NCBI GenBank assembly: GCA_030141605.1
Contig: JAQGDQ010000087.1
Location: forward strand, 246,001 to 310,000
Source: Tubiluchus corallicola
Taxonomy: Eukaryota > Priapulida > Priapulimorpha > Priapulimorphida > Tubiluchidae
Reading direction: 5' to 3'
Length of the DNA: 64,000 nucleotides
Notes under the pieces: generated by a model
Databases searched by the model: none
The model's input: the letters and a program-made list of their open reading frames with translations, nothing else
Told to the model about the DNA's origin: nothing
Program-made: the position numbers and the translations under genes
Part shown: positions 46,301 through 60,900 of the stretch, piece by piece
How positions within the stretch are numbered: position 1 is the stretch's first letter
Layout of the letters: each line of letters begins with the position of its first letter

Positions 46301-49300
46301 GCCGGCAGTAGGAATGTCAAAAGATAAGGTCTGTTGTTGTTACGTGGAACTTTTCAAAGAGCATTTGGGCTTAAATTGACAACAAGATCTTTATTTTCGT
46401 TAGTTTCTATTGTTTGTCAATTCAGAAGCTACATCTGCTGTTTTCATTGCTTTATAAAGTGAAAATCTTGGCTAAAGTGAAAAGCAAAAGCTAAAATTAC
46501 CAAACTGTAGCCATATCGTTTAACAGACTTTTCCATTAGAAGTTCATATTGTTCCACATTCTGTTGTCTATTTTCTAAACAATGTTAATATTACAACAGC
46601 TATATTGAACACCCTATTCTAGATGTCATGGAAATTGCTATTTATTGGCATTACATTCTGCATCATCAATGCTGCTGTGCCGCTTGTACTGATGGTGCTA
46701 TATAACCAACAGATTGCTAGAATAACGAATTGTGTTCGTGGATTCGGCTTTCAATACTGGTTGATACTCTATCATAAAAATAAATAAATAAAAAACTTTA
46801 TGACGGCTCGCATTCCCAGAACCTGACTAACCGAGTTTATGCTTTGCTTGGCATGGACATGACAAGGATGCATTTGCGTGAATGTTTTTTTATGGCATGG
46901 TATTACTGCCTATTAGCATCTACAAGAAGATTATGCTACTTATAAGGACATCATCAGCTGCATTCTAATTGCTGACATGACCAACATACTGGGTATTCAA
47001 GCCACGCACACGTACATTAAATTGTCAAAATTAAATTGATTAACAGGAATGTTTACACCACTATTTGTATCTATAATAACAAAGAAAAATGTATAAATGA
47101 GGCATAATATTGGTAAGATTTCAGTATGCTTAGCAGATTGTCATTAACAAGACTAATAATTTAAATTTGTTCAAAACTTGTCTGCGTTGGTTCTGACTTT
47201 TTGTTTAATGATATCAAGATGGAATATACTTACAGTTAGTTGGTGTAAGACATATAATTTACTAATTGACAAAAGATTGAAACTATATGAAACATGACTA
47301 GATGAAAAAAATCTGAACAGATTTTAATGTAAGAAGCAAGTACCTTTGAAAATGCAAAGTCGTTTTTCTTTAGTTAACAATTCCTAATTTTGCTGTGGTG
47401 TAAATCACTTGTTTGGCCAGTCAAACTATAATTATTATTATTATAATTGCGATGGGTACCATCTTGAGACAGCAGTCGGTTTTGCAGCATTTGCAGCAAC
47501 AGACAGCATTCCAGAAGTTGATAACGTAAATAACTGGACACCATTTATGATGCCATTGTCAACATTAAAATACATTAAATAATAACAAAACTTTTTTATA
47601 TGCATCGCTAACCTGAGCTTTATTTTTATTTTTGGCCATATGGAAATTATTTCGTAGTTGTCCAGAGCTCGGATTTTTAAGTTATCAGTAATATTCTCTA
47701 TGCAAAGTTAACAATTTGACGTGTATTCTCAAAACATAGTATGAAATTGTACATATTCTAAGGTATCTTGTCAATTACCTTCAACTGGACATCATGCTAG
47801 CGCTTTAAAATAGTGCTTGTCACATTTGGAAATTGTTACGACACCTAACATAAAATTAATGATTTAATAAAAAAAACTGTAAATCTTTTTTATTAGTGTA
47901 TGTTTTATCCAATTTAAATCAATTCTAACCAGCAAGAAACTATCCCTTAAAACAACGTTGCGACTCTTCAGTGCAAATGTAGCTACTGTAGTATCTTCAT
48001 GTACAACCATGTTATGTGGGTGGGGTGTGACTATAACTGCAACTGAGGAAATAGAATTAGATGTGTTTCGTGGAGATCTACTCAGAAAAATCTTAAAAAT
48101 AAAATGGCTGTATATCATTTCAAATGAGCAGCTGTATAACAGAACCAAAGAGGATCGCTGGAGCACTAAAATCAGAACCAGAAGGCTAAGATGGGTAAGA
48201 CATTTATTGAGACAGCCAGAACGACATCACTAAGATTAGCATTAAACGAGGTACTGAAATCTGCTAAATGACCTCCAGGCAAATCAAAAACAACTTGGAT
48301 ATCAAGAATTAATAAAGATTTACAACAGCTGAGACCAAACTTAATAATAGCATCAAAAGAGTTGAAAATTTTAGCTGCAGACAGGAAACAGTGGGGGTGC
48401 TCTAACAAATCATAGATGCTCAATGCCTATAATAGATGTTTAGAGCAACAAAAGAAGAAGATTATTTTAATTTTAGTGCATTTTAAGGAAGAAAGAACTA
48501 ATAGCTAAAACGTGCTTCCATTACAAATCATGACAGCGACGTTAGTATTATGGCTTAAGTATCTATATACAAATTAGTAGAAACTTTTTAACAAGAAAAT
48601 TTCCTTTAAGCTTGCTAAACTATTCAAATAAACATCAAACGTTTCATTGTGTAACGCAGGACTTGACTAATATGCAGCTCTGTACCTTAAGTTATGAATT
48701 CCCCAGATTCTGCCATCTTGTTCAGTGGTGGCTCATAGCTAAAATTAGTGGGGGTGCTGCAAAATTAAAAAATATTTAGCCATTGATTTAATACTGTGTG
48801 AAACGAAACAAACATATGTGATTTTAATGTTGCAATTGTAATTTTAAATAAACAAACAAATTTATACATGAACTTGGTAAAATCCTAAACAAAAAAGTAT
48901 TGCTTTCTATCAAATAGCGTAAATTGTCGCAGTTCAGCAATATGCCAGTACACGATTTTTAAACATGTGACAACTGACAAAACACACTGCATGAACGACA
49001 GTACTGTTTTTGCTTAAAGTACAGCATCTTATCTCAGACATGTGTGCATGACCGCATGCGCAGAACAGCCAAACACCATGTTGCTCGGGCTGTGAAGCAA
49101 ACGGTACTTCCTTCACGCGCTACGGTTCCGCACAGGTATAAAGAAAGAACTAAAAAAAGGTTTTTATATTGAATATTATCAATAATAATGAGTGAAAACA
49201 GGGGGCATTGCAGTTCCACAGTTCCTATACACGAGCCACCACTGATCATCAGAATTCTACATTTTATTTCTCATTAATCTAATTTATGCGAATGATCCAC

Positions 49301-52300
49301 TGTAACAGTAGATTAGAATATGTGGACCTTTGAATCATTTACACCAAGAATGTTGGTTTCAGGCAGACAAATTTGTGCACTTTTTTCAACCAACGGGAAA
49401 CGAAATTTCAATTTATTTGAATTAACATAACAACAGTTTTACAATAGATTTCAGATGATGGTACTTAAAATAGATATTACCAATAATGTGTATGTTTGTC
49501 AACTTATTAACATAAACAACAACATTAGATTATATATGTTTTAGCAAGACCAAGGAAGACGTAGCTTATAGGGGCTACCCAGAAATTATATTTAGTATTA
49601 CCGTTGATAGCATTTCGGACACAATCTCTCTTACTTTGTTCAAACAAGTACCTGTGGGTAGTGGAGAGTTGTTTCTAAGACCTACAATGTAATGTGATGT
49701 GTGCCTATGGCAACAAAATGTCGCCTTTCCAATTGTACAAAAAAGCCAAATTAAAGCACTCAGCGTGAAGGGTACCAGATATAGTCTTGCCTTGTTGACG
49801 CGTAAGACGGCCTGCACATTTTGTGCACTACCGGATGTCCGCATATTCTGCACAAATTGTCACCGGTTGTACAATTTTTTTGTATGGACAATAAAACTTA
49901 TTTGTCAAGAATTAAAGACTCGTGATTACCCTAAGTCATGAATTTGCAGTGATTTACGAGACTTTTTAGCTTTGCTTTATGTTTTACGATTCTTGGAATT
50001 TTATTGTCGATGAATCAGCAAAATCTCCAGCTGTTCTGTTTTCGGCATTTCCATTTTTGATCATTTTAGCTGTTACTTGTTAACATTTCTACGGACATAA
50101 TTCGAAATCTCCATTTTTCAGCGGAAAGTGGTTCTATTTGTTTTATTATTTTTTGTGAAGAAAACGGAGTCCTTGTCGATAGTTAGGTGTTCTGAGAATT
50201 CATAAAAGGCAGCGTAGTTTTATTTGCGTGAAAAGGGGAGCTAGGGATGTTATTGTGAAAAGAAATGTTTTTAAATTTTTACCTAAAATCATTAATTGTG
50301 TGGTATGTGAACAACATTTATTCTGAACTGTTTTTGTGAGTATTCATACTAATAAATTATGTTACTTCATTTTTGTGATTGTGCTTTAGGCTCTTGCTTT
50401 TGGTTTTTCCTCGATACGCCTTTAAAGGAAATATTTCCAACCATAAAATTGTTTTATTTTGGTAAATATCAAGAATTATTGTGAAAAGGCAATAATCTGC
50501 AACTTGCAAGTTATAACATCCTGGTACAGCGGTTGTTTATGGTGCTTGTTTATTTTTGCTGTTTGTTTGTTATCAATAGCATTTATTGTTACTAGAATCA
50601 ATTACGTGCATTTTTACGAATTTCTTCAGGGCTTGAAACAGTGCCAATGTTGTTTCACAATATCTTAACCTAATTTTTTTACAGTTGTTCACTGTTTAGT
50701 AGAAACTTTGAAACCTGGTTTCAATAGATTTATCCAAAATTTATAGTTTTTGAAATCATGACTCTAGATATTTTTCTGTCCTTGTTTGTTTTTTCTATCC
50801 CCATTTAACTTTTGTTTAAATTCATTGTGATGCTAGATGTATTGCTTTATCATTAAACCAAATTAGCAAATTAATTTATTATGAAATTCAAGCATGTTTT
50901 ATCTTTGCGTATTTTTCTTGCCAGCCAAGTATTAACTTTTTCATGTTAGGGGGGAGGTAACAGAAAGAAAATAACAAACTTTAATTTCAATAGTTCCCGT
51001 CATTGGGCAAAAAGCTCCCATCACAGCCTGTCAATCTTCGCACACATAGCTTATGTTTATTCATGAAATAAACAACTCATGAAAAAAAATCAAGTTTATT
51101 CATGAAGTAAAGGTATTGTGTTTTTTGGTATTGTGTAACTTTGTACATTACTATTCTTGAAATTTTATAGTTTTTACTTGCAGATCAAACGGAGTCAGTG
51201 CACGAGTTTAGTTTTTAGTATGGTGGTATACAATATTGTTCTTAACTTGAATTGTACCTGCAATAAAATTACATGTAACAACGTGAAATTTATTTAAGTT
51301 GTATGTAAAAATTTACAGACTGTTTTTTTTTGCTTAGAAAGAAAAAGAATAGTATAACATATATGCTATTGGTCGTAGTATCTGAATTGTAATTGATTAC
51401 ATCAGATTTCATTGTTTCGAATTTTCACTTTCAGGACATGTACACCTACCGTCCTTTGCAGTTGGTAAAAGTTGTGCAGCAGTGTTTAGATCACGAACAT
51501 CAGCTGGTTTCTGCTATAGAAAATGTAAGTTTATGTTAAACAATTGCCTTTTTGGGTGGCAAAAGCAACTAAATTATATGTTTTAACAATGCAAAGCATT
51601 AGTTTTTTTTATATTTGTAAAGCATATGAACTGGGTACTTTAAAAATTTAGTAGAATTTATTGTGCTTTTAAAATATAGCTATATAATGCAGTACTGCGC
51701 CTGTAGTATTTTGATGAGTACGGTCGTGTTTTTTAATGTTTGGTTCATTCCTTCACAAAGTGTTTTATATTCGCTGTTAAAGCTTCTTGTAGTTTTTAAT
51801 TTTCACGTGAGAATTAGTTTGATTAGTTCATATTTTTTCTTGTGTTTATTTGGTACAACAAGGCTGAGCGTGGTTCACATTCAAAGACTTAAGAATTGTC
51901 AATTATAATACTTTCTTGTAATACTTTCACGAATTAAATTAATAATTTGCATATTCTAGCTGAATTTAAAACAAAGTTTTATTGGTTGTTAAAAAACACA
52001 AAAGAAATTATTTACTTTTAATTTTGATAACCCTCATCAACTGCTGCCATAACTGTTTTTCTGGTAAATTAATTGTGGTTTGTTGATAATTTTAGCCTCA
52101 GCAGCCTCGGGATGGAGCGTCCAATCCTCAGTTACTGAAAGCTGGTCAGGAAATTCGACAGAAGCTCGAAGTTCTAAAATCGATGACTCAGGTCTGATTT
52201 TGTTCACTAATTCCTTTATTTATTATGTATACTGTTTATGTTCCTCTGCAACTAAAATGTCATATTGCACGTATATAGAAATGATGATAATTTACTAAAT

Positions 52301-54884
52301 TGCGGTGCGTTAATGGCTGCCGCATAAATTCTTAATTTGTTTTTCGTAGAAATGTGATGTTCAGATGCAGCAGTTGAAAGAGTGTCAGGAAGTGCTTACA
52401 GTCAACATTCATAGCTTGACCATGTGCAAAAGTGAGTAAAGATTATGTTTAACATCATTTGCTCATGAGTTTGTTTGTTTGTCACTTTCAAGTTAAGACA
52501 TTTTATCTTTACAGATTTTGCTGGAACATTTTAGATCCCATTCTGATTAATAAAACGCTAGTAACAGACTTCGAAATTTCAAAAAATTATTTAACCCAAA
52601 GTCCGTTCTGGTTGTATTTGGCCTGTCTTTTGGTTACCTACACTTTTTGGCATAACCCGGATGTGATAATATAAACATAACACTTCATGGAAAAATGTAA
52701 TTATAAGTTTGTCTGTACATTTAGAAATACAAAATGCTATGTATAGCAATGTGGTTGTCATTTGACTTAATTGAAAAAACTTTATAATGATCTATTAACA
52801 AAAATTAAAATCGTTATTGAAATATTGAAGTTTGGCTGATTAAAATAAACATTGATTATTTATTAGAAATTGACTCATTGCAATATTGAAATTTGGCTCA
52901 CAGATTTGGCTTATTTTTTCCTATTCCCACTGAGGTTTGGCTAAATTTAACAGCATTTAGCTTACTTTTGTCGTACGAATGATTTTGTCATCAGTTAACC
53001 CCGCCACTTCGTGCCACAATGGAGTCTATCGTACACTAATTCGCACAAAAACTTTTATATACAAATATTTTTCAAAATAGTAAAACAAACAGTTTTAACT
53101 ATGATAGTTTGTTAAAGCAGTAATAGGTATGGCCTTCTGAATAGAGCAGACTTGGCGGTAATGCTATGCAGTTGTCTACCAACGGTATGCTTCACGTGAA
53201 CATTTTTTACATAACCCATGCATAAGCTGAACAATGATTTTGTTGTGAACACCAATGAACACCAATGCACTTTGTGTTCATGTGATATTACGAGGCCTGT
53301 ATTACTTAAGTAATAACTTTTTTATCTCTTGTGGTGTGCAAATAAGCCAGTGTATGTAATGTACACATAATTGAAAAGTTGAATATACATTTAACAAATT
53401 TGCAAGTTTGCTTTTTTATTCAGTTCAGCAGAGAGCCCAGTACAACTATGGCAGGATGTACTATTATTGATAAATGCTTCTGTTAGGACCAGACCTTTGC
53501 TTTTTAGCAGGGACTCATCCACATGTGTATATACTCTCCCACAATGATACAAAGAGTGGCAAAGCGTAAGGAGGATAAAAATGTCCGGAAGCGCTTTGGT
53601 TACCCACTTATTTACTAACCAGGGCTGGCACCACTTTAACTGCAAGCCAAACCACACATCATGATTATCCCAGCTATTCCTCTTATCTCTAAACACACGA
53701 AGTAATTGTTTATATATACATAGCATTTATACTTGATATTTATTAGTCATGATGTTACAGTAATTTAGTAAGGTTATGTTATTTTAACCTTTGTTTGTGG
53801 AAATTTTGTTATTGTGTGGATTTTTCTTGAATGTTTGGCACTATTGAAACAGCATCTGCATACAATTGTAGCTTGGGTTTTTAAAATTGTTGTGTAAATA
53901 TTAATATGTGTACTATAATTTTTATGCAAAATGCTATTCTCTGCTGTTCTAGGCTACATGCAGCAAGTGGAACAGCAAATAAAGCAAGCAAAGACACAGG
54001 ACGAGGCCAAAACTTTGCACCAGAAAAAGGCTCATGTTCTCGAAAAGGAGCAGGCGCAGACGTTAACAGTCAAACAACAAGCTGCCAAGCTCAGGGAAAT
54101 GAGAGACGTATGTCACTATTAAATGAAAAACAGACACTGTACTTTCTTGCATGATTTACGAATTTAAAAGTCAGTGGTTGTCAACTGCTACAACTTGATA
54201 CTTTCCTGGTGTTATTTGTGCTGTACTTACTGCTCTTATTGTTAGTGTGAATACTGACTACAAACTACATATTAAAATCTAATGATTTTGCATTTACTAT
54301 AAAATTGGTTTTTATGTCTGTACGGTACAAAAAAGGGTCTTTGCTAACAAGTCTAATGTCGGCTAGATTTTTGTTGCCACCTTTTTTGCTGTCTCAGTTC
54401 GATCTCTTTTCACACCTGTTCAGTAGACACTATCCTCACTGTTGGTTCGTTAAATTTTTTTCAGTCTGTTTGTCTCAGTTCTTTTGTAAAATTTGGGGAT
54501 TAACTGTTGTCTCCTGTATGTCATAGCTTCTTAGCAAGAGTTTTAAGTCTTATAACAATTAGTTTTTATTATTGAATTCATTGACGTGTACCATTTTTTA
54601 GGAGGTAGAACAGATGTACACTTCCGTGTTGACACATATAGAGCAGCTTTCCAATCTTGTCATACGAGACGAACTCAAGAAATGGAAGTTGGGCCAAAAG
54701 TTGAAGAACATTGGTCGACCGTTTGAGGACAACTTTGAGCACATACAGCAGTGGTATGTTTAAACATGGTTCGATTTATGTTATGTTATTTCAAGTATTT
54801 CTGTAATGTACTGTATTTGCTGTATTTTCAGAACATTACATGTATCAAAGACTACAGTTGTTTGCCGAGTTCAAAAATAGAGTG

Positions 54885-54962
<78 letters not shown>

Positions 54963-57900
54963 TGTGTGTGTGTGCATGTGCATGTGTGTTATACGCAAAA
55001 TATTGGGACATGTTTCACAAGCATCTCATTAAGTTAGCAAGATGTATTACTGTGATTATTGATGTTTTTAGTGAGCTCATTAATGTGCTGTGTTTCACCA
55101 CTGACTTACTAAAATCCAACGTTTGTTTTTAACAAATGTAGTTCAGTATTGTCACCCAACTTTTACTGGCAAATTTCTCAAGTTTTTCCAAAGCATTTAA
55201 AAATTTACTTAAGTTATATTATTAGGAGCACATGGTTGGCATAAAATCATTCTTATCAGCCATTTTGGAGGAATGGAATATCGAAATAGGGGGTTTCAGT
55301 TGTTGATGAAATAAAAATACAGCAAAAGTTGTGGTTGCTTGACAAAGCTGCATAAAATTTTGTAGCAGTTTGTTGATGTGTTCGGTTTACATCACTTGGC
55401 CCAATTAAAGATGTAAGTGCATCAGTCAGTGGCGGTTCGTTTATAGGTACTGGGCACTGCAGCACCCCCTATTTTCACTCAATATTATCGATAACATTCA
55501 ATATAATAAGCATTTTTTTCTTAGTTCTTTATGCTTGGAACCAAAGCACGTGAGGGTAGCACTGTTTGCTTCATAGCTCAGCACAGTTGTGTATTTGACT
55601 GCCATGCGCACATGTTTGAGATAACATGCTGTACGCTGCACTACTAGTTCTGCTGCTATTTAGAGAAAGTACTGTCGCTCACACAGTCTTTTGTCAGTTG
55701 TCACGTGCTTAAAAACCGTGTACTGACATATTCTTGAGTTTAGGCTATTCATAAGCAAAATTTTTTTGTTTAGGATTTTATCGAGTTTATGTATAAATTT
55801 TTGTATGTTTGTTTGTTTAAAAGTACAATTACAAATTACAACATCAAAATTACATACGTTTGTTTTGTTTTACACAGTACTAAAACAATGGCTAAAATTT
55901 TTCTGAAGCAAACCCCCACTTATTTTAATCGCGAGCCGCCACTGGTATCAGTGCATTTAAGGATTGGTGGTTTAATCAGTTCACTTGCTGCGTTGTATTG
56001 AATAATAAGTACTATGATAAAGTTTTCATTCGTAGAATAATACTCGGGATGTTATACTAATACTTGCCTAGATCTATGTAACATGTGGCAAAGCACCTTG
56101 CAATATCTTAATTCCTCTAATTGCAAAACTGTCATGTGAAGTCAATGAAGTAAAAGACTTGCAGGTGCAAAGTCATCATTTTCACAGCAGTAGCTGTTCT
56201 TTGTTTAGTGTTATTTGACAGAGCAGACACTTTATTACACCCTTTACATCATTCCCAATTAGGCATTAATTGTAAATGTCACCTATTTCGTGAAATCGTG
56301 ACTCAGCACGCAAAAATGTGAAAGGAACAAGATGTAACGATTTTGATAAGTTTTAGTATATAAATGATTTTTAACATTATTACCACAAAATTTTAATAAG
56401 TTTTAGAAGATAAATGATGTTTAACTTTATTACTACAAAATTTTAATAATTTTTAGAAGATAAATGATGTTTAACTTTATTACTACAAAATTTTAATAAG
56501 TTTTAGAATATAAATGATGTTTGACGTTATTACTACAAAAATGCGGTAGAATAAGTCAACTTACTTAGTTGTTAAAATAAGTGGACAAATTTAATAATTT
56601 TCTGTCATTTAACTTTTGTGATTAGATAATTTGGCTGTGCTCTCCCCAAACATTTTATAAAGTAATTCTGTTTATCTATTATTGTCGTTGCAATTTCGAA
56701 TGTCTTTAGTTACATTTATTTAGATAAAAATTAATGCGTTTAATATTACTTTCATCATCAAAAATTTCATGTATGGTTATATTTTATATTGATAGTGTTT
56801 CCTAAATGAAACATTACTAAAAATGCTAGACAATAGCAGTTTTATGATGTTGTTTTTTGTAATTTTTAGGGCGGAGCAGATAGCAGAAAGTGCATTCCAA
56901 GTTAGAAGTCAAGTGAATCAACTTATGCAACTTCGAAACAAAGTAAGTGAATGAAAGAGTTCAATAATAATCCTAAAGAAACTTTATGCTTTTGTTTTTC
57001 ATGGACACTTCTTACCAAATTAGTGATTTAGTATTACTTATGATTTGTGGTTCGATATGTCCATCATGTTGTTGTACATTTAATTTGATCTGTCTTATGC
57101 TTCTTATCAATATTCTTATTTCGAATAAAAATCTTATGATTTTTAGATGCCTTTGCAAGGAGAAGATCATGCTGGCCAGGCACAGCTGCTCGAAAAAGTG
57201 CAGAACTTGCTGAGTAATATAATCAATGAGTAAGTGGTGATTTTTGCATTTCGTCACAAGTTTATTGTAATTAATGTATTTACTTAGATTGCATAACCTT
57301 ACAAGGAGATTGCAGCAGTAATATGATGTAAGTTACAATTGCCATTGTTCTAATCTGTACTTATCACTGATTGTCTGATGTATAACTGTCATGTCATATG
57401 CTATAGGACATTCATAGTAACAGAACAACCACCGCAGGTGTTAAAGACCAACACTCGTTTTGTTGCTGGAGTGCAGCATTTGGTGGGTGGTAAACTAAAC
57501 CTACATATGAGCACACCCCAAGTTTTTGTTAGCATAGTCAGGTAAGTTTTGTTTGACGTAAAATCATTTGAGTCATATTCCGTGCTGAATTGTGTAACTG
57601 TATTATGAATAAAAATAAAAAATAATTCAAATGTAAAATACTAGTAATTTTAATTGGCATGTAAATGCATTTGTACTGAAGTAATTTAAAGATGTTTAGA
57701 AAAAAACTAAATTTGCTAAAGAATAAGAATGAAGATTGCATGCGAAGTGAGTGTTTTATAGTTCGTGCAGTTTTATTTAAATTTGTCATCTTTTTTAAGT
57801 TGGCAAGTTGCCATCTTTTTTATTAAACTTGAACTACTGCATAATTTACAAGTGTTTCACGTTGAAGTAAGTTGAAAATGTAATAAATCATTTATGCTGT

Positions 57901-60900
57901 CAACCAACTCTGATAACTAACTTGCCTTCATTTTTGTAGTGAAGAACAAGCTGTGCAGATCACTAAGGGTCAAATACAACCAATACCAAACTCCGGAAAA
58001 CTGTAGGTTTTTTAATACTTTGTTCTAAAATATGTTTTTATAATATGTTTGTATAAAAAATATTTTATTACTTTGAAATAACAAAAAGTGTAACACATTC
58101 CAAGTTTGCTCTCTTGCAGTTAAATCAAATTTTTAAAAATTGAGGTTTGTAAAATAATTATACTTCACAAATTACAAAAGTTGAATATGGTTTTAAAAAT
58201 GCTTGTTTGCCTTCCATATAGGGTGAACAGCGGGGAAATACTTAATCATAATGTAGGCATGGATTATCACACCCAGACCAACAAACTTTCTGCTCTTTTC
58301 AAGAACATGGTACGTTTCTTTTGTGTGAGTTATCGAAAAAAATGTTTATTCACATTTAAATTATGGTCTAGGTAGTTAACTAGTCACATTTAAATTATGG
58401 TCTAGGTAGTTAACTAGTTTGACTTAAACGAGTTTTGTATGCTACATTAAGTAACATCTAAATGTAAGAACTGCTTTCATTTAAATGTAGAAAAGTTAAT
58501 GCTGGGAGCATATTAGAGCTTTATCACATTCGAGGCTGTTTTAGCCAATTTAATGATGACATTAGTTTTAGTAAAAAAAGAATGACAAATATTTCTGGTC
58601 TTTATGGGATTTCCTTTCAAATTTAAGGGGATGTAATTTGCATAGAACTGACTTACTGGACTTGAGTGCTATTATTAATGTTTGATTGTATAGAGCTATT
58701 CTGTTTGACAAATGTGTAAACACTGAAAATTAATGCAAAAACACACATTTTGCAATAGTTTTTATAATTTTCATGGTACTTGCACAATCCTAATTTTTTT
58801 AACAATTTACTATTTACAGAGTACATGAAATATCCCACAATATCCACAAGTTTTTTTATCATTTTAGTTAAATAGGTTATGACTCTGAATGCCAGAAAGC
58901 ATCTTCAAGTCCTGATAATGAATGTTAGTGCATAGCAGAAACTTCTTTAAACTTCTTAAAAAAATTTAACAAACTGATGTAGTTCCTGTCATTAACAATT
59001 TGAAAACTATTTTATGGGGTAATTTATGTTTCCTTATTTGTAGTCACTAAAAAGAATCAAGCGAGCAACAAAGAAGGGGACAGATTCACATGTGAGTTTT
59101 TAACTATTCTTAATTTTGCTTTATTTTTTTGCTTGCTTATGTATATAGATTTTTCATTTCCGGATATTCATTATTCTGAAATTGTCTTGAAAATTTAACA
59201 TATAGTTCCTATTTTTCCCTGCTTTTTAATGTGTTATCTCACATTTTTAACAACTATGTGTTTATGGAAGCATTCTGATGTTGAAAGGTTTCCATCATTT
59301 GTTTAATTTTAGGCGGTAACAGAAGAAAAATTTGCCCTTTTATTTTGCACAAGTTTTGGGATTCAGAATGAAGTCTTGCATTTTGAAGTTTGGGTGAGTA
59401 CTGTGAGATTTTAATGATTGTTTTTTGGTCAGAAGGTTGCTCTACATCCTATTCGTTTCACAGTTTGATCAACCTTATTGTATAGCTGATTCATGCTATA
59501 TCAGTAAACTATACAGTAAGTCCTTGCTTAATTTTGCTAATGCGTTCCTGCAAAACGCAACGTTAAACGAAACGTCGTTAAACCAAGCCAATACTTCCAT
59601 AGAAAGTAAAGTAAAAGAATTGCGATATGTTCCAGAGGCACAAATCAATGCTGCTTAAATCATATAAATTAAAGGTTTTATGAGTTTTCCTCATGTTTCT
59701 ACTGATTAATTTCTTTTTGCTTGCTTGAAACCACGTATATATATGTGTATATATATAGATATATATATATATCTTACTTACCTAGCTAGCGGTTTCTCTT
59801 TTGTTAACATTTAACTGTAGGCAGCGGTTAAACAATAAACACTACGACAGAGTCAAGTGCTGGGTGACCTTGGGAGTTTTATCTAGTCTATAGATAGACT
59901 AGAGATAGACTAGATAGTTACTATAGCAACAGGTTGCAGGCAAAATTCCTTGCATAAAGTTTGCTCCTAGGTCTCGCTTGATAAAACGGCTAGTACTTAG
60001 TGGTCAGTCGGGGAAGCAAAGATGTGTACTTGTATAATTGCCCTGTTTACGTTAGTGGTGTATTTTAAAACAGAATAATGCAATTTGTACTATTTTAATG
60101 CATGAAATTAAGTAAAAAAGTTGTTGATAAAATAAAAATTGCTTCAAGCAAAGTAAAAAATGTAGTTAAAACGAAATAGTGCATCATTAAGTGAAAAAAG
60201 ATGTCAAATGCTCAAACGAAATGTCCGTAAACAGGAAGTCGTTAAGCAAGAACTTACTTTATTATTAAATGCGAAATAAAAATTTAAGTTTAGAATTGTT
60301 ACATGCTGAGCTTACTTTTATTTGAAAATGCGGTTCATCAGAGAGTACTTACAGTAGGAAACTAAAAATGAAACGAAATTAGAGTTGCAATGTATTTTCA
60401 TTTTAAGCTTGGCAAACTGACAACTGATAAAACTCAAATCAAATGATTTTTATGTCTCCCTGTTTTTAAAGTTTAATTCAAGTGTTATATTTTCAAAAAA
60501 ATGGTATTATTATTGTACATTATCCTCTTTATTTTATTAACAATTTTATCATTTTATTTATAATAATAAAATTTTTCAGACACTTTCACTTCCTGTTGTT
60601 GTTATTGTTCATGGCAACCAAGAACCTGATGCAGCTGCTACAATTCTTTGGGATAATGCTTTTGCGCCATTGGTCAGTTTTTTCTCCTACTTTCATCTTC
60701 ATGTAATAATGTACCAATATGAAAATTTGCTAGGCAGGTTTATATGTGCTAAGATGCCCTTAACTATAACACACTCTCGAATATAAGATAATGTCAAGTA
60801 TAAAACACATTGTAGTTCAGCAGTTAAATCATAACTTGCTACTGCTTAAACTGAGGTTGATGTGTAATACAATCATTATTAATGCCCTTTCCATGTATTT

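Larger units (their letters stand above)
44976..51434 (+). other. STAT intron 2 (6.5 kb)
   Basis: The longest intron of the gene. It holds a candidate alternative terminal exon (46623-46787), a LINE relic (47955-48445) and a hAT-like MITE (48723-49244). The remainder is AT-rich with no recognisable content. Confidence 0.85.

Noticed and set aside
49575-49853. 92-codon minus-strand frame with a hydrophobic stretch
   Set aside because: No family or splice support; equally long chance frames occur throughout these introns.
53391-53726. 111-codon minus-strand frame in STAT intron 5
   Set aside because: No family, antisense within an intron, no supporting splice signals.
54751-55132. Open frames rich in Cys/Val around 54.9 kb
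   Set aside because: Produced by the TG/TGCG microsatellite in a STAT intron.
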